Origin: Copromyces sp. CBS 386.78 | Taxonomy: Eukaryota > Ascomycota > Sordariomycetes > Sordariales > Sordariaceae | Reading direction: 5' to 3' | Length of the DNA stretch: 57,024 nucleotides | NCBI GenBank assembly: GCA_030685235.1 | Contig: MU839273.1 | Coordinates: 1 to 57,024 of the forward strand | In this document: piece by piece, positions 1 to 13,455 of the stretch | How positions within the stretch are numbered: the stretch's first letter is position 1 | Layout: each line of letters begins with the position of its first letter | Made by a program: the position numbers and the translations under genes | Notes under the pieces: generated by a model | Database searches by the model: none | What the model saw: only the letters and a program-made list of their open reading frames with translations | Told to the model about the DNA's origin: nothing

Positions 1-89
1 TTTTGGGGTGCATTAGTGTGCCTTGGCGCACGGGAAGGGTGGGGCTACGGTGCCGGAAGACATTCATTACGGTGCGAAAAGACATTCTC
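1..89 (+). repeat. Left arm of a window-spanning inverted repeat (TIR-like)
   Basis: Bases 1-89 match the reverse complement of 56931-57019 at 85 of 89 positions; the differences are at 7, 30, 54 and 56. Similarity stops abruptly after base 89. Inside the arm the 19-mer ACGGTGCnnnAAGACATTC occurs twice, at 47 and 69, a 22-bp period. The arm is GC-rich and escaped RIP, unlike the AT-rich DNA that follows at once. Long terminal repeats with internal direct repeats are typical of transposase-binding ends, but it could also be one copy of a dispersed short element. The flank that would show a target-site duplication lies outside the window. Confidence 0.85.
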
Positions 90-3000
90 ATAATTTAAAC
101 GCATTTAGGTATATTTATTATAAGTAATTAGTAAATAAAAAGTAAGAAATTAATATTTGTAAATAAATATACGATATATAGGTATAATATATATATAAAT
201 ATACGTACGTAATTATAACCTTTTCTCTTATACTATATAGGATTGATCTAACTTTAATTAATTTACGTAGTGGCGGATCAATTAATATACGTAGCTCGAA
301 ATATCGTAGTCTTAATAAGGATTATACCCGACTACCGGTAGATATTATAGGCGATTATACTATTGTAAGCGACTACTTTTACATAGTAATAAAAGCGATA
401 AATATATTGGCTAAAGGGCTTAGAATATAATTCTATATTTAGGAATTATAAGTTAATTTCATTTTATATATTTAGTAATATAAATTTAAATAATATATTT
501 CTACTACTTCGGTCGTAACGCTACAACGGTTCTTATACTTAGTATTAATAGTGCTACCTTTTATACGCAATAGCAGTAGAGGGCCGGTATTTTCATTATT
601 ACAATCTCTTATAATATTACACTCGATAGAGAGACCGGTATTACTTACTTGCTTGCGACGCTATATGGTATAGTACGGTATAATATAATAGGCTACGTTA
701 TAATCGAAGTATAAAGAAGAGGAAAATAGAGTAGGCAAAAATCCTTTTTAAATAGATAGAGATTTATAAATTAATAGAGGTAATAAATATTGTACCTTTA
801 TTATTTATTCTAATTCGCTATACTACGTTTAATAAATAAAAATAAAAGTGAAATAAAGTAGTTAAATAATATAATATATAATTTAATAGCGAGTAAATAG
901 CGATTTAGTAATATTTTACGCGTTTATACCTATACGGTAAAGCTAAAGTATATGGGATGTAAATATTATAGAATTACGACGAATATTACTAATTACCCGT
1001 AATTTAATTATCTATTATATTAATTATAAAAATATCCTATTTTAACGAATATTATTAATAGCCAAATTATATACTAATTCATCGTATTATTTATTATACC
1101 CTATATAAGGAAGAGCGATATAGTCGATATAAAATAATTTAGTAGTAGATTATCGTACACTATATAACTAGCCCGGGACTTAACCGACGAATTTAATAAT
1201 AATAAGGAATATATCGCCAATAATATTATCGCTTAAAGTACCAGCTAAGAATATATTGAAAATATAGATATAATAATAACCGACCCCGCGTTACTATAAT
1301 AGTCGCAATTATCCTCTTACGGCGGGGTTATAGATATATAATAATTAATAAATAATAGTAATAATAATGGTATTATATAAAGTATCGAATAGCCGGGTAA
1401 TATTAAGTCGAATAATACGCTATTACCGAATAAATATTTGACAAATTCGGAGTCGGAATTAAAATTAATATTTAAAGAGGATAAGGATAGTAAACAAATT
1501 AGCCGAATTTTAGAAAATATAATAAAATATTAAGATATTAACTTATTTATAGGATTCGTAAATATCGACGAATTTCGTAATAGGGACTTCGATAATATTA
1601 TAGCTTAAGTAACGCGTGTCGATATACTATTAAACGAAATCTTCGATATCGGTAATTATAAAAACTATATTATTGTTACTATTAATTCGGAACTATCTTC
1701 GGAGCCTTCTAATAACGAATATAATAGCGCGGAACCTATTTAACGTTAGGTAAAAGGCGATATATCGACCCTATTACCTATCTACTAAAATAAATAGATT
1801 AAAATACTAGAGTTCGAAATAGCGTTCATATTATTTACCGAATTAATTAAATTTAATCGCCAATATTAGGATACTTTATACGAAATCCTTCTTTTTATTA
1901 AGGGTAATAATAACGAAACACTTAATATATTTAAATCGCTACTACCCTAATTATCGATTCTCTATAAGAATTTATAATCCTATATATTAATAATAAATAT
2001 ATAGGAGGCGAATATACCGCTAAACGTATTAAAGCTTCCGATATTACCGGTTAACTTAAAGTTAAAAGAGCGTTAAAAAATCGAAATTATTCGCTAGCGA
2101 TATAACGTAATTAAAGTAATTAACGTTATAAAAAAGGCGGCGAAAATAGCGGCGCGAATAAAGGGGAAAAATAGTAAAGAAATTCGTATATTAGTAAAGG
2201 TAATAAATTGTATTTAAGCAAGAATAAATAAACTTAGAAACTTTAAGGACGTAAGAATAAATATAATAAATATAAAGGGTATCGATGTTTTTAAAATTAA
2301 ATTGCTGGTAATTACTACCCCCTTTATATTTTTCGACCTACCTACCCTTTTTAAGAATATTATCGTATTAAATATTGGTAAAAGAGTATATTATAACCCT
2401 AATTACTTTATTAATATATTTAGAGAATTTTTCGAATCCTATACCTAGCTATCGTTAATACGTATAATATTTAATTAATATACTTATATTATACTCCGGA
2501 ATAGCGACGATTACAAATTCGACTTCAATTAAGAGTTAAATATAAAAAGCCCGCCTATTTTCCCTAGCGATTAGGTTTATTACCGCTATACGAAGCCTTA
2601 CTATCCCTATAGAAATATTCTTAATTTACGAGTCTATTATAATATATACCTTAATAGGGTATACGACGTAGGACTAAACTACCGCAATAAGCCGTGCACA
2701 TACAACTATAAACAAATATATTTACAAATATAGGAGGTATACTGGCATAAATTACTTATATTATAGAATTTTAAGGATATAAGTATTATTATACTAGTAT
2801 AAGAACTACGAGAACTAATTTTAATAGATAAATTTATATATATCCTCGAAATTAATACCTTTACTTATATTAACGTCTATATTAATTATTAATATAACGA
2901 AAATTACTAAAACCCTAGTATTAAACCTGCGAGACCTAGATTAACTAAATAGTAAAGCGGACGTAGTTAATTAGAACTCTATATTAAATAGGAAATGCCA

Positions 3001-3213
3001 TTTTTAAAGTACAATAAATATATACTCGATATGCCGTAGGACAAGGAGAACTAGTATTATATAGTGCGGCGAATAATCAGCCTATAGTACGGCGACTAAA
3101 TTGTATATATCGTATTAATATGCTATACCTACCCTATTCGAATTGAGTTTAAATTCGAATATTTCTTACGAGAAATATTCGAATATAAGTAGGATTAATA
3201 TCGCGAATATAAC
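90..3213. other. AT-rich RIP-mutated DNA with degraded coding blocks
   Basis: CpA and TpG are nearly absent, TpA is abundant and CpG is retained, the signature of RIP on a former repeat. From about 1200 to 3180 the plus strand reads in long stretches broken mainly by TAG and TAA where CAG, CAA or TGG would be expected, so a protein gene, perhaps a transposase or gag-pol, was once here. I could not match the residual translation to a family. No intact gene is present. Confidence 0.7.
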
Positions 3214-3757
3214 AGGGCAGCAGTGCATCTAACTACCTAGCCAAACTTAAAAGATAGGACGATGTTCGCTTGCTAACGAACATCGGGATATACTACTATA
3301 TAGTTACAAGGTAACCCTATAACACTACCTTCCTTCAAAGGAGGCTCTGCAAGAGCCGATACTTAGAACCTTCCCTTAAAGGCGTATCGGTCGAGAGGCA
3401 GCTCTCAGGCTACGAAGGTAAGCATATAGTACTACCTAAAAGGCGCGGCCTCCGAAGAGGGTATACCTTTCTAATGGGTTCACCGGCCGGGCATTGGCTG
3501 CGGTTGTATTGTTTTCGTGCGAATGATTCCAAGGTTGCTCTCGGGAACCTCAAAGTGTCTCTATGGACGGAATGCAGCATCGAAAAACCCGCCCTTAATT
3601 GCCCCGGCCGGGAATCGAACCCACCGTGGTAAGCGAACATACTGTGATAGGGCAGTAGTGCATCTAACTACTTAGCCAAACCTAAAAGATAGGACGATGT
3701 TCGCTTGCTAACGAACATCGGGATATACTACTATATAGTTACAAGGTAACCCTGTGA
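3214..3757 (-). repeat. SINE-like direct-repeat pair with tRNA-like A and B boxes
   Basis: A segment of about 109 bp at 3214-3323 recurs at 3649-3757 (period 435) with few differences. Each copy contains the hairpin GATGTTCG...CGAACATC. Read on the minus strand, the unit starting near 3690 contains TGGCTAAGTAGTTAGATGC, which resembles a tRNA A box, and GGTTCGATTCC at 3602-3614, a good B box. The intervening 3330-3640 is GC-richer and not RIP-mutated, unlike its surroundings. This fits a tRNA-derived short element, possibly a partial head-to-tail dimer; a small terminal-repeat element is the alternative. Confidence 0.45.
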
Positions 3758-6700
3758 CAGCGAAGGTCGTATACCTATAATCTCTTTCCCGTATATCGAT
3801 TTCATCGATGGGTTTAGTATTTACCGTAATTTATATCGTATATTAATAGGGTTTTATTTTATATTTGCCGGCCTAACGATAGAAGAAAGGTTACGATTAA
3901 AAGCTATTTTCCTGCTCATTCTTAGACCCTACGCTTCTAATTTCCAAGATATTACTAAAATACTTAAAACTATAACGAAATTGGACAAAGGTATAGTTAT
4001 AAATATTCTTAGAAAAGGTAAGGTTCGACTATACGTATTTCCTATTTATTATATAGGGGATATATTATAGTAAGCGGAAAATTATAGTTTTAAGGGACTT
4101 TATAGTATAAAATTTTATTAATATTACTTTATATTTATAAATGCCGGCCGAATAGATAATTCCGATGTATAAATCAATTTCAATATTATTATAAACAGTC
4201 GATACCACTTTCAAATCCTCGAAATACAATAATATATAGTAATAATAACCAATATTAATACTAAAAAATATAGTACCCAATAGGGAATTAAAGACCTTTT
4301 CCCAACCTTAATAGATTTATTACTATATTTAAATATTATAATAAATCGCCCCCCAGATACAATATATTCGGAATTCAACAATATTATTCAAATAATATAC
4401 AAATTATTATACAATAGTATTTTAATACTAACGGGAAAGGCGGAATATATTATATAGTTACGATTATAGCTTTTTCCACTAAGTTGGCAACGTTTACAAT
4501 TACTATTTAACTACTATAAGAGCTAATAAATAGTTTATTACGGTAGATAATTAATTATTACGCTAGCTATATTATTATACTAATTGAAAAAGGATTGTAT
4601 AAATATTCGGTTTTATAACTGTATACAAGGTAAAATAAGTAGAGATCCTATTAAATTAATTATAGAGACGTTAACTAAATTAGTAAAGAGTATTACAATT
4701 CTAATAGAGGTTAAGCTACCGAAGGAGAATTACTAAAAATTAGTAGAGATCGTTTACGAAGTACGCTACTTATATAATTAATTATATTTTATAATATCTA
4801 TATCGATTATATTTACGTTAATTATAGGGATTCCCGGTATAGAGACTCCCGGTATAGAATCTCCCGGATCTAATATAAAGAGCCCGCCCAGCGGCGGCGG
4901 CGGCGGAAGTATACCTATTTAAAATTAATTGGAAAGTAATATTAAGGGCTAAAAACGAACGACTAAATATAAGAAGATTACTATTCGACCAAATATCTAT
5001 ATTAAAATATATTATAAAGATATAGCGAAGGAGTATACTTTATTAGTAAATTACAATATATTGCCGGGCGAAAACGAATATCGGTAAGTGGATTTAGTCC
5101 GATCTATATTATAAGAAAAACGGAAAGAGCAAGTCCTATTGTACCTCTAGAGGCGGACTGTAATTCTAAAAATTATTATACTTATATAATATTTAATAAT
5201 TAAAAGGCTACAATCGTAGAAAATTGGACTATTATTAACCGATTCCCCTAATAGCAACTTTAAGAATATAATATTCGAAACGAATTATACTAATATCGAA
5301 AAAGTCTTATTAATAAAGATTAATTTTTAATAAATACTCCGACTTACGTAGTTTAATACCTTCCGAAAAGACGACTTAGAATTAATAAAGCAAATTAATT
5401 AATTAGCCCGTAAATACCCCGCCTTTTTCAATATAGTTCTATTATATTCTAATTATATTAATAACGAAGATAATAAAGGCGACGAGGAAGATAAAGCGAA
5501 ATATTCTAGCGACCCTAATTATTTAACGCTATATATTATTAATAAGCTTTAATTAAATAAGAAGAAAGAATTAAATTATTATATAATTAACGAAAGATAA
5601 CATTTACCCCTATATATTATATTCGACGAAATAACCGTACAATAATCTAAACTATTATATAATACTTATTATAGCGATTTTAATACGCCCGAAGGTAAAC
5701 TATTATTCTTCGAAAATATAATTATTAAATAGGCGGAGAAGTTCAATTTTATAAATAAATATAATATAACTTATCCTAGAGTATTAATAATACTAATATT
5801 TTTTTAGCGCTTTATACTAACAATTTACGTTCAAATATAGCGACTATATTAAATACGTTTTACGTAGCGATAACAATTAGAAGGAATATCGCATCGGCCG
5901 TATAAATTACGTCTTTAAATAGGACTACTATATTAAAAGCTACATTTTTATCCTAATCACGCCAGTTGAACGTACGAATATTCGACACCCTATTCTAGAC
6001 CTAAAAATTATAAAGACGACAAACGAACTACTAATTATTAATCTAACGGCTATACAGCCCGTTAAATTATATATAATTTATATAGATGGCGTAGGGATTA
6101 TTTAGGTCGACTAAAACATTTATACCCTTTAAAAAAGGCCGACGATAAACAGCAATACCCGACCCAATAACTCTCCGACAATCAAATTTCAATAATTTCA
6201 CACTTAAATTATATATAATACTATACCGGTAATAAATATTCGTAAAGAAGTTATATTATACAAATTTCCGCCCGTAAGTACTATCTAATAAATTAATAAT
6301 ATATTGCACTAACCTTTATACGTATACTAGCTATATAGTAGTTAATAATAATATTAATTTTAATATTTATAGCGACAGAATTATAGCTAGGGTAATCGTA
6401 TTTACGCTAAGCTAGTAAGTCCAACCTATATTATCTCAGTTAACTAAACTAAAACGTACGTTCGATTAATAATAAAAAAGGATTTATACTATAACGACGA
6501 AAAAGGATTTATACTATAGCGTAAATATATTAATAAAACCTACCGAATAAATTAATAACTAATAGTACCACCGTATTCGTACTAAACTTATTAACGATTA
6601 TACTATTATTATAAGTCCCTAAAAGAGAAATTAATTAACGAATACTAATAACCTATAACGATAAAGGGCAAACTCTTATCCTATCTTATTATCTTCGGAC

Positions 6701-7292
6701 TAAACTCCCGGCCTGATACAATTACTATATTTACTATACGATATTTAATCCGATTTTCGCGGATTAACCCCCCCGGATTGATAATGCTAATATAAGAATT
6801 AATAGTCTATTCTACCTATATATAGCACTATTAATTTTACTAATATTAGTATATTAATATAGGCAATAAGAAATAAATAGAATACAATACTATTGTAAAA
6901 TCTTATAATAAATAATTAAATAAAGGCTTTTTTCTATATTATTTCTCTATTTTTCTATTTCTATTTCTATCTCTATTTCTATCTCTCTTTATTTCTTTCC
7001 TTACCTATAATAATAATTAACTTATAACGTTCGAAATTATATAATATATATATATACGATTGTACTATATAGTAATAACTTTAATCGCATATTAATAAAT
7101 ACGATCGTACGACTGAGGGTAATAAGTATTTAATCCGGTATATAATTATACGATTGTACGTTAGTATAAACATTCGGTAAATAGTATATAATAGAAGCGT
7201 AACCGCTAGTGTAATCTATATTATAACCGTAATTGCGGTATTAGAATAGGGGCGCGGTCTAAAAGCGTAACCGCTAATATAGTCCGTATATA
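3758..7292. other. AT-rich RIP-mutated DNA, second degraded coding block
   Basis: This has the same RIP signature as the left block. From about 4700 to 6900 the plus strand shows long stop-poor stretches, including a G/S-rich run near 4890, that suggest an old protein gene with Gln and Trp codons turned into stops. I could not assign the family. A pyrimidine-rich simple repeat built from TTCTAT and TCTATC lies at about 6935-7005. The phrase AAGCGTAACCGCTA occurs twice, near 7197 and 7263. Confidence 0.65.
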
Positions 7293-7450
7293 GGTTAAGG
7301 TCGCAGATTAGGATTGGGGTCGCAGATTGGGGTATTGAAATTAGGGTACTAGGATTAAGGTCGCGGATTGGGGTCGCGGATTAAGGTTACAGATTGGGGT
7401 CGCGGATTGGGGTATTAGGATTGGGGTACCGGGATTGGGGTACCGGGGTA
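7293..7450. repeat. Minisatellite of ATTGGGGTCGCGG-type units
   Basis: About a dozen imperfect copies of a 12-15 bp unit (ATTGGGGT followed by CGCGG, ATTAGG or ACCGGG) run in tandem. Copies near the left carry TpA variants such as ATTAAGGTCGCAG, as if RIP reached part of the array. The repeat lies about 250 bp before the copia 5' LTR. No coding function is apparent. Confidence 0.75.
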
Positions 7451-7700
7451 GGCTTCGGGATTCGAAGTTAGGACGGAATATAAATTACTAAATAAAATAC
7501 TAGTACCTACAACTATAAGCGTAATTAGCTGCCTTCTATCCATATATATAGTCTATATACCCGCGTTAGCACAGACCCGAGCCTATGCAGCGGTTCCAAC
7601 GCATACTTCAGCGTATACTTCAGCGCGTTTCCTAGTAGAAACTAGATAATAGGATTTGGACCAATCAGAGGCCTTCCTCAGACTATAAGGATGGTTCTAG

Positions 7701-7867
7701 TGTTAGAAATGAGGATGTACAGGGGTAGTGCTTATGTAACTTAGCGGGTCTAGTGTGTTGTATTAACTAGATTTTTTGTAAGGGATTTCTAGGTATATAG
7801 AACTGAATATAATATATAGTCTTCTCCCTACTTCGAGAATACCCCTATACGTACTTATATTCTATAA
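7701..7867 (+). repeat. 5' LTR of the copia element
   Basis: The LTR is 167 bp. The first 60 or so bases keep TpG and CpA steps; from about 7760 onward nearly every CpA/TpG seen in the 3' LTR is TpA here. The target duplication TCTAG precedes it. Confidence 0.85.
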
Positions 7868-10800
7868 TTAACAGTCTTATATATTTTTATTACCGATTAT
7901 AGTAAACCGAGTAGGATATAGTATATAGTAAATATCGAAAAATAATGATAATATCTCTTAATTAAGATTTTATTAAAGTAGGCGAAATTACCTTATTTAA
8001 GATTGAAAATTGGCTCTTTTAGGAAAAGGGCTTTAAATTGAAGGCGATAGGTCTCGATTTATAGAAGTATATTACCGATAACGGTACTAGAGAAGACTGG
8101 CCTATAGAATTAGAAAAGCCGGAGATTTTTAAATTCTAGGAAATCTTGGGAATTCCGGCCCCGGGAACCGGAATTGGACTAGTTACGGATAGTTAATTTT
8201 AATAGAATATTCTAGAATTTATTAAAAACTCCCCGGTTGTTAATACCCGGGCTTCTTAAATAATTAGAGGGGCTACGGCTCTTCTATTTATGGCTTTAGT
8301 TCCGGCTAGGCTGCCCGCTTCCTATGCGGCTTGGAAACTAAATTTTACTGTAGAATAGGACTATTACGACTATTAATTAACCCTTATAAAATATTATTAT
8401 AAGAAGAAGGATTAGGATAAATTCTTTAAAAAGACTTTTACCCTAAAGGAGTAAATAGTTAAATACGTAGCGAAGTATTATTAATTAACCTATTTCCTAG
8501 AATTAATTACTCTAACTATTTAATATAATAAATTCTGCTAAATTATTAAATATAATAAAGAAAAAGTTAAAGACAACGTTAGGGTTAAATATTTCGCTAA
8601 AATTTCGATTATTACTTACCCTAAAAGTTAATTTAATTAGCTATTAAAATAAAAATAGATTATAATTATCGGTGAATTTTTTAAGGTTAACGAATATATT
8701 AAACGAGATAATTAGATATTTAATTTCCTTAAAGCGGTAAATAGACTTCTTAATTCCCTTTTTATTTATTAGGTTATTATATATTATATAAACCCGAATA
8801 GTAAAATTTATATATATTAAAAAATATTTCGGGAATTTAAGTAAATTATTATTAATATATTTCTATAAGGTACAAGTCGCTTTTAAATCCTAAGAGGTAG
8901 CGCGTTCGGTATTAGAATTATTTTCGCCGAAGAAATTAGAAAGGACGCCTATTCTAATAATTCTTAGGAGTAGAATAATAAGAGACTATTTAGCGCTTTT
9001 TATAATTAGGGAAGAAAGTAGGCGAAGAAGGCTTACCCTATTTACAAATATATAAACTATAATTTAAAGAATTATTAATATATTAATTAATCTATAACTT
9101 TTAATTAATAGTAGGAATTCCCCTTCCTTACAAATTGCGTTAAGGAAAATTATTCGAAAGATTATAGGTTCGTTCAACGAATAAAGGAAATTCGAATAAA
9201 GATTTTAAGTAAAGAATAAGGAGTGGGAATTACTTTCGCCTTCGACGAAAGTATTAACAGCGCTTAATTAAAAGGTCGGCGTATTAGTAATATTAGTTAC
9301 GAAGCGAGTTTTTTAATATTAGAACTTTAATATAAGGGGCCTAAATATCTATTAAAAAATTTAGCGATTCTTAATTTAGGTACAATAATTCATATTTTCA
9401 ATAAGGCCGGTCGTTTTAAAAGCCTTATAAAGACGGCGAAGGGAAATTATATTTAGGCGGGAGATAAATTTATTATAATCGAAGGATACGGGATAATCTA
9501 CTTAATTATAAATAACGACGAAAATTACCCTATAAATTTTAAATTCGATAACGTCGCATTTATATTAGGGATAGCTTACAACTTTATTTCCTTAAAAAAA
9601 TTACTAAAAAGAGGATTCTACTAGGATTAAACTATTAAATCTAATTATTTACGTCTCTATTTAAATAATTCCTTCGTTTATAGCTTCTCTTTAGAATTTA
9701 AATAATTTATATTAGAATACGTCCTCTTCGAAATATATATTAATTAATCCTCTTTTTATATATAATTTTACCAATTTACTAGTAAGACCGCTAAGAAACC
9801 TTAAAAAAGTAATACTTTACGTTAGCATCTTCGGCTTAATTACTTTAATTTAGAGACACTAATTCAATTAATTAACTAGGAATATAGAATCTATTTAAAG
9901 GGCCTAAACTTAATTTATTACAATTCTTATACGGTAGCTAAATTAAAGCGCTAAGTACGAAGGGAGGTCCGTAACGCATTAAAGGGCCTAAAGATAAAAT
10001 TCGTAATCGATTTCTTCGATTATTTAATTATAAAGGCTAGCGGGGGGATTATCTCTAATTTAATAATCGTTATAAATTACTAATCTAAGTACGTATAACT
10101 TTACTATTTATTTAACCGGTTAATAAATTTAATTATTATTACGCTTATATTATTATTTAATAATTTAGAATTATATTATTAAATTAAAATAAAAGTAATT
10201 GAATATAATAATAAAATTACAATAACGAAACCCCGTATCGCTACTTTCCTCTCTTAAAGAAGAACGATTATTAAACCTTCGGCTCTTTATTTATAAATTT
10301 AAAATAGCGGTGCCGAATATTCGGGGGGTATAATTAAAGAGAAGGCGGTAGTAATAATAAACGGTATTCATTTACTTTAAGAATTTTAGAGAAAGATTAT
10401 AATAGTAGTAGCTTACTTTATAAATAAAACCCTACGAAGGGAATTTAATTAAAAATCGCTAGAGGAACGCTTAATAGTATATATAATAAATTAAAACGGT
10501 AGGTAATAATAAATAATATTTAGGCTAACTTATTTAAAAATATACGGGTATAAAGCTTTTACACTTATAATCGATATACTATATAATTAAAAGAGGATTT
10601 AAAAATTAAAATAATACGCTTAAATTAAATATTTAGTAAGTTATTAGTTAATTAATATCTACCGTATTTAGAATCCGTATATTAATAAAGTAATTATTAT
10701 ATAAAATATTATATTTAATAAAAATAAAGTTTTTATAAATAATATTTAAACCTTCTATAATACCTTTAATATATCTTTCGAAGAATTAACCGTACAATTA

Positions 10801-13455
10801 AATAATTTCTATTAATTAAATATCGACGTTTCCAAACTTCTCCCTATTAAGTAGGCGGAAAATGAAGATAATAAGGATAAAGGTCCCGTAATCGAATCTA
10901 TATTAATTATTATTAACGCCGTTAATTTACTTTTAACCAATCCGATCGAATTTATATTTATTTAAGAGTAAAAGGAAGTACCGGAATTGTATAATAATTA
11001 ATAGGATATAGTATTAAATAAGGAGGAGGAGGTTAGAGCCGTGTATTTATCTCCTTTAAAAAATCTAATATCGTTTCTTATTAGCGGGTTAAATACTTCC
11101 TAATTACGAGAGAACTAGCTAATTTATAACTAATATTTCGGATAAGTAGGAGGCTTCCTAATTATACCTTCCCGCTTTAATATAATTATTTTTAAGGGTA
11201 ACTTTATTTTGAAAGGAAAGTTAAATCGGTTATATTTTATAGAATTTAGGGTAGAAATACTAGAAGAGGAATTTTCGCTAGATTCGAAATTAACCTATAA
11301 TAAAATTAATTACTTTAATATAATATACGTATTAATTATATTTTAATAATAAAATTTTCCTCCTCCCTTTAAATTGTATAAAGAATTATATTATTATCCC
11401 TTTTATATTATCTTTTATTAAACTAAATAGGAGTATATAACTAATTATAAAGAAAAGAAGTTATAAATATAAATTAATAAGAGCGAATAGAAGATTAATA
11501 ATAAAGTCCCCCTTAATTCTATATAAGTATATATATATAAATTTAATATAGAAGGATTCTTCCTAAAGTATAAAATTCGTTTAATTATATAAAGAGATTA
11601 ATAAAAATGTAATAGCGTACGTAATACGTACGTAACTACCCTCGTAATCCGCTCCTTATAAATTATAATAATTATTGTATTTTATTTTAATTTCGAATTT
11701 AAATAATATAATATTATTAATATTTTCGTTAATACGTATTTTAATAAATTTATTTATATACGGGCGCCCTAAGGATATAAATAGAAAGGAAAAATATTAA
11801 AATTATTAAAAACTCTCTATAATTTATATAAATCCTCCTTATTATAATAGAAGGAATTTATTAAAACCTTTTTAAAAATTAGCCTCTTAACTATCCCTAT
11901 AGAGCTGTATATTTATATTTATTATAGTATAATAATTTTCTTCTACGTCGATAATATTATTATCGCTTATAAGAGAGAATACTTTAATTTAACTAACTCA
12001 GTCGTTGCTATATTTAAAGACTACTACTAATTTATAAATAGTTATAATTTTTAATAATTCTTTAATATCGAAATCTTTTAAAATAGATTAAAATAGTTAA
12101 TTTGGCTATTTCAACGATAATATATTTTAAAGATTATAGAGAGCCTCGTATAAAATAGGAAAGTTCCTAATACCCCTATAATATAAGAAGAATTAATACT
12201 TTCTATAGAGATAGCCCCCTAATATTTAATTAAACGGTATTAGAAGGCTATTAACGAATTTCTCTATTTAATAGTTATTACTTAGCTAGACCTATTATTT
12301 ACAATTTCCCGGTTAACTCGTTTTCTTATTAACCCTAATCCCTCTTACTACTACGCTATTAATTAATTTAAAGCTTTTATTAAAAATATTATAAATTACG
12401 TATTATAATTAGAGGGTAAATATAATTTCGACGTATTAATAGATTTATCCTTCGCCAATAATATATTTAATTATAAAAGTTTTTAAAAGTTCGCAATATA
12501 ATTATTTAAAAGTACGGTAAATTAGCGAATTAATAAATAAAATACGGTTATAACCTCTACTATTAAAATAAAATTACTATCCTTCTCCTAAAGAATAAAA
12601 GAAAGTATATAAATAAAGCGCTTCCTCTAAATTCTTATAGTAAAATTTGAATTCGATATTATCCCGTTAAAATACAATAATAAGTAAACGATCCGCCTTA
12701 TTACGAAAGAAAACGCTAAATTCTAAATTAAATTTAAATATATCGATATTTATAATTATTAATTTAAGGAGGGGTAGTAATAGAGTCTCTTTAAAATTTA
12801 CTACGTACTTATTAAGGAAATAGTTACCGATAGTTTAACGAAAGCGCTACTAATTAATAAATATAGGGAATTTATAAACTAATTGAATCTTTAAAATATT
12901 AGGGTAGTAAGGGAGGAGTTAAATAAGCCGTTACCTAAGGTAGAAGCGAACTACTTAATTATAAGGATTTACAAAGAGGATTAGGAGGAATAAACTCTAT
13001 CGAGTAATAAAAAGGGAGGAAACGGTAATTATAAATATAAATTGCCTACCTATATAATATAGTAGAAATGACTTTTATAAAATAAGAGGGTTTTATATAA
13101 TACGCAATTTATATAAGGAGGAAAAAGGAGTAAAAATATTAATCCTAATAGGGTTCGAACCTACGACTTTTGGAAATAGTCTATAGGCTACTAATAATAT
13201 TAATAAGTATATTATAAAATATATTTAAACGATAAAAATAATTTAAAATTTAACTTTAACGCTTTGACTACTAAATTACGAGACCCGGGTCGTTATTGAA
13301 AATTAATATTATTAACCTTCCTTATAAAGGGGAATTAATAGCGGGTAACGCTTTTAAAGGCGACCGTTAGGGGAAATACGAAAAAGGGACTAAAATTGTA
13401 AATAGCTTTATATACCAGCTTTCTAAGCACCCTACCCAGTGTAGTTGGGGGGGTA

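Noticed and set aside
1..89. Telomere or linear-plasmid terminus
   Set aside because: There are no TTAGGG repeats, and the contents are chromosomal genes with introns and a tRNA rather than plasmid polymerase genes.
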